Shown: positions 6,714 through 8,891 of the stretch, in pieces | How the letters are laid out: each line of letters opens with the position of its first letter | Position numbering within the stretch: position 1 is the stretch's first letter | From: an uncultured Methylobacillus sp. | GTDB taxonomy: Bacteria; Pseudomonadota; Gammaproteobacteria; Burkholderiales; Methylophilaceae | Length of the DNA stretch: 8,891 nt | Assembly (NCBI GenBank): GCA_946481235.1 | Contig: CAMLME010000076.1 | Location: 1-8,891 of the forward strand | Reading direction: 5' to 3' | Made by a program: the position numbers and the translations under genes | Notes under the pieces: generated by a model | The model's input: the letters and a program-made list of their open reading frames with translations, nothing else | The model's database searches: none | What the model was told of the DNA's origin: nothing

Positions 6714-6730
6714 CGGATCATCCCCATTTA
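6702..6730 (+). promoter_or_regulatory. Heat-shock (sigma-32 / RpoH) promoter of lon
   Basis: CTTGAA at 6702-6707 and CCCCATTTA at 6722-6730 are separated by 14 bp. This fits the sigma-32 consensus (CTTGAA, 13-15 bp, CCCCATNT) at every core position. Transcription would begin near 6737, giving a lon leader of about 46 nt. Lon is a known member of the heat-shock regulon in many proteobacteria, so the location makes sense. No equally good sigma-70 pair is seen in the gap. The -35 lies in the centre of the palindrome at 6697-6713. Confidence 0.88.
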
Positions 6731-6738
6731 AGTATCTA

Positions 6739-6761
6739 CGTCCCGGCAATCGGCCGGGGCG
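6739..6761 (+). other. GC-rich hairpin in the lon 5' leader
   Basis: The arms 6739-6746 (CGTCCCGG) and 6754-6761 (CCGGGGCG) form an 8-bp stem with one G-U pair around the 7-nt loop CAATCGG. It begins about where the sigma-32 transcript should start and ends 7 nt before the GAGAAGG ribosome-binding site. A hairpin at the extreme 5' end commonly protects mRNA from decay; that role here is inference. It lacks a T-tract, so termination is unlikely. Confidence 0.5.
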
Positions 6762-6782
6762 ACCTATTGAGAAGGTCCGTCC

Positions 6783-8891
6783 ATGACAGAACACATAGAC
6801 CAAGTTTTTTCTGCGGATACTGGCTTGTTGCCTTTGCTTCCTTTGCGGGACGTTGTCGTATATCCACATCTTGTCATCCCTTTGTTCGTGGGGCGTGCCA
6901 AATCCGTGAAGGCGCTTGAAATTGCTTCGGAGCAAAACAAGCAGATTCTTCTGGTTGCCCAGAAATCCCCGAATAATGACGAACCGCTGGCAGACGATTT
7001 ATACAATGTCGGTACCGTAGCCACGGTGTTGCAGATGCTGAAGCTACCTGACGGTACAGTTAAGGTGCTTGTTGAAGGCGTCTATCGTGCCAGAGTGACG
7101 GAGTTCAGCGAGACCGACGGTTGTTTTGCGGCAAAGGTCGAGCGCGTTGACCCTGAGGCGGGCGATAGCAACGAAATTCAGGCGCTGATGCGTACGGTTT
7201 TTACGCAATTCGACCAGTACGTCAAACTGCACAAGAAAATTCCTCCCGAGATTCTGACGTCGCTTGCCACCATCGATGACGGTGGCCGCTTGGCCGATAC
7301 CATCACGGCTCATCTCACGCTTAAGCTCGAAGAGAAGCAGGAAATCCTCGAAATGTTCGATATCGGCAAGCGCCTTGAGCACTTGCTTGGCCTGCTCGAA
7401 GCTGAAATCGATATCCTGCAGGTCGAAAAGCGCATCCGCGGACGCGTCAAGCGCCAGATGGAGAAGAGTCAGCGCGAGTACTATCTGAATGAGCAGGTAA
7501 AAGCTATTCAGAAGGAGCTTGGCGAGCAGGATGAGAATGCTGATATCGATGAGCTGGAGAATCGTATCAAAGCGGCACATATGCCCAAAGAGGCACTGAC
7601 CAAGGCGCATAGCGAGCTGAAGAAGCTCAAGATGATGTCGCCCATGTCGGCCGAAGCGACTGTGGTGCGTAACTACATTGATACTCTGGTTGGCTTGCCA
7701 TGGAAGAAAAAGACCAAGATCAGCAAGGATCTGGCCGCGGCAGAGAAGATTCTGGACGCAGACCATTACGGTCTGGAAAAGGTCAAGGAACGTATTATCG
7801 AGTATCTTGCCGTTCAGCAGCGCGTAGACAAACTGAAGGCGCCTATCCTTTGCCTGGTCGGGCCTCCTGGCGTTGGCAAGACTTCTCTCGGGCAGAGTAT
7901 CGCCAAGGCAGTGAATCGCAAGTTCGTGCGTATGGCCTTGGGTGGCGTTCGCGACGAATCGGAAATCCGTGGTCATCGTCGTACCTATATTGGTTCCATG
8001 CCGGGCAAGGTGCTGCAAAGCATGAACAAGGTCGGCGTCAAAAACCCGCTATTCCTGCTGGACGAAGTTGACAAGATGGGCCAGGACTTCCGTGGTGATC
8101 CGTCTTCGGCATTGCTGGAGGTGCTTGATCCGGAGCAGAACCATACATTCGTCGACCATTATGTTGAAGTCGAATACGACCTTTCCGATGTAATGTTTGT
8201 CGCCACCTCCAACTCGCTCAACATCCCGCCGGCGCTGCTGGATCGGATGGAGGTGATTCGTCTCGCCGGATATACCGAGGACGAGAAGGTTAATATTGCA
8301 ATGAACTACCTGCTTCCCAAGCAGCTCAAAACGCATGCTCTGAAAGAGTCGGAAATCAATATTTCCGAGAACACCGTGCGGGATATCGTGCGTTATTACA
8401 CGCGCGAAGCGGGCGTGCGTAGCCTGGATCGCGAAATTTCCAAGATCTGCCGTAAGGTTGTGAAGGAACTGTTGGTCGGTAAGTCCAAGACCAAGGTGGC
8501 GGTTGCAAAACGCGTCACAGTAACCCCGCGCAATCTGGATAAATACCTGGGCGTACAGCGTTATGATTTCGGCCTGGCTAGCAAGGAAAACCAGATTGGC
8601 CAAGTGACAGGTCTGGCGTGGACGGAAGTGGGCGGCGAACTGCTGACTATCGAAACCGTTCTTATGCCTGGTAAGGGCAAGACCATCACGACCGGCAAGC
8701 TGGGTGAGGTGATGCAGGAGTCCATTCAGACTGCCATGAGCGTGGTGCGTAGCCGCGTCACGCGTTTAGGCATTAATCCTGACTTTTACGAAAAGAATGA
8801 TATTCACATTCACTTACCGGAAGGCGCGACGCCCAAGGATGGTCCGAGTGCAGGGATTGCGATCTGCACCGCCTTGGTGTCTGTATTGAGC
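6783..8891 (+). CDS. lon: ATP-dependent protease Lon, 3' end cut by the window
   Basis: The frame is open from ATG 6783 to the window edge: 703 codons of an enzyme usually about 780-810 residues long. Lon is a cytoplasmic hexameric protease that removes misfolded and short-lived regulatory proteins. The N-terminal substrate domain starts LLPLLPLRDVVVYPHLVIPL; a helical/coiled-coil segment follows (about 215-300, including MEKSQREYYLNEQVKAIQKE from 226). Walker A is GPPGVGKT (360-367); Walker B is FLLDEVDK with Asp427/Glu428. The protease domain begins before the end, and catalytic Ser689 lies in PKDGPSAG. The catalytic Lys, expected about 43 residues later, falls outside the window. GAGAAGG at 6769-6775, 7 nt before the ATG, supports the start. 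It follows clpX by 106 bp and has its own heat-shock promoter. Confidence 0.98.
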   Translation, partial: MTEHIDQVFSADTGLLPLLPLRDVVVYPHLVIPLFVGRAKSVKALEIASEQNKQILLVAQKSPNNDEPLADDLYNVGTVATVLQMLKLPDGTVKVLVEGVYRARVTEFSETDGCFAAKVERVDPEAGDSNEIQALMRTVFTQFDQYVKLHKKIPPEILTSLATIDDGGRLADTITAHLTLKLEEKQEILEMFDIGKRLEHLLGLLEAEIDILQVEKRIRGRVKRQMEKSQREYYLNEQVKAIQKELGEQDENADIDELENRIKAAHMPKEALTKAHSELKKLKMMSPMSAEATVVRNYIDTLVGLPWKKKTKISKDLAAAEKILDADHYGLEKVKERIIEYLAVQQRVDKLKAPILCLVGPPGVGKTSLGQSIAKAVNRKFVRMALGGVRDESEIRGHRRTYIGSMPGKVLQSMNKVGVKNPLFLLDEVDKMGQDFRGDPSSALLEVLDPEQNHTFVDHYVEVEYDLSDVMFVATSNSLNIPPALLDRMEVIRLAGYTEDEKVNIAMNYLLPKQLKTHALKESEINISENTVRDIVRYYTREAGVRSLDREISKICRKVVKELLVGKSKTKVAVAKRVTVTPRNLDKYLGVQRYDFGLASKENQIGQVTGLAWTEVGGELLTIETVLMPGKGKTITTGKLGEVMQESIQTAMSVVRSRVTRLGINPDFYEKNDIHIHLPEGATPKDGPSAGIAICTALVSVLS

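Noticed and set aside
6697..6720. Hairpin after clpX as an intrinsic terminator
   Set aside because: The stem is not followed by a T-run, and its centre is better explained by the sigma-32 -35 of lon.
7044..8018. Long minus-strand open frame (324 codons)
   Set aside because: It lies wholly inside lon, which is supported by catalytic motifs, start site and promoter; the reverse frame shows no domain and no ribosome-binding site I could identify.

Overview
The window looks like ordinary, gene-dense chromosome of a betaproteobacterium. A Nitrosomonadales-type lineage is my best guess. The reasons are the gene order tRNA-Leu, tig, clpP, clpX, lon, the protein sequences of those genes, and a small polyhydroxyalkanoate (PHA) system family protein. 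This assignment is inference from family resemblance; no search was run. I see no insertion sequence, CRISPR array, integrase, phage gene or rRNA.

Layout. Positions 1-2540 (minus strand) hold the promoter-proximal part of a tripartite RND efflux operon: an outer-membrane TolC-family lipoprotein, a periplasmic adaptor, and the first 18 codons of what looks like an inner-membrane RND pump that continues out of the window. The first two genes overlap by ATGA and the pump starts 6 bp after the adaptor stop. The 93-bp gap at 2541-2633 is a divergent control region with a 9-bp-arm palindrome lying inside a plausible promoter for the efflux operon. A small PHA-system protein gene (plus) then converges on an unrecognised 83-residue gene (minus), with only 8 bp between them.

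From 3327 to the right edge is a plus-strand protein quality-control block. It starts with a tRNA-Leu(UAG) gene, then trigger factor (tig), ClpP, ClpX and Lon, the last cut by the window edge after 703 codons. tig and clpP overlap by one base (TGATG) and clpX follows after 35 bp, so these probably form one transcript that may begin upstream of the tRNA. lon has its own near-consensus heat-shock (sigma-32/RpoH) promoter, CTTGAA-N14-CCCCATTTA, in the 106-bp clpX-lon gap. A GC-rich hairpin lies between the predicted start site and the lon ribosome-binding site.

How the genes work together: trigger factor meets chains leaving the ribosome, ClpXP and Lon remove damaged, tagged or regulatory proteins, and the sigma-32 site would raise Lon separately under heat or unfolding stress. 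The efflux genes form a separate, oppositely oriented unit whose substrate cannot be read from the sequence. I found no convincing novel system. The points most worth a second look are the lon promoter embedded in a palindrome, the divergent operator-like palindrome, the TTG start of the outer-membrane gene, and the unrecognised small gene.
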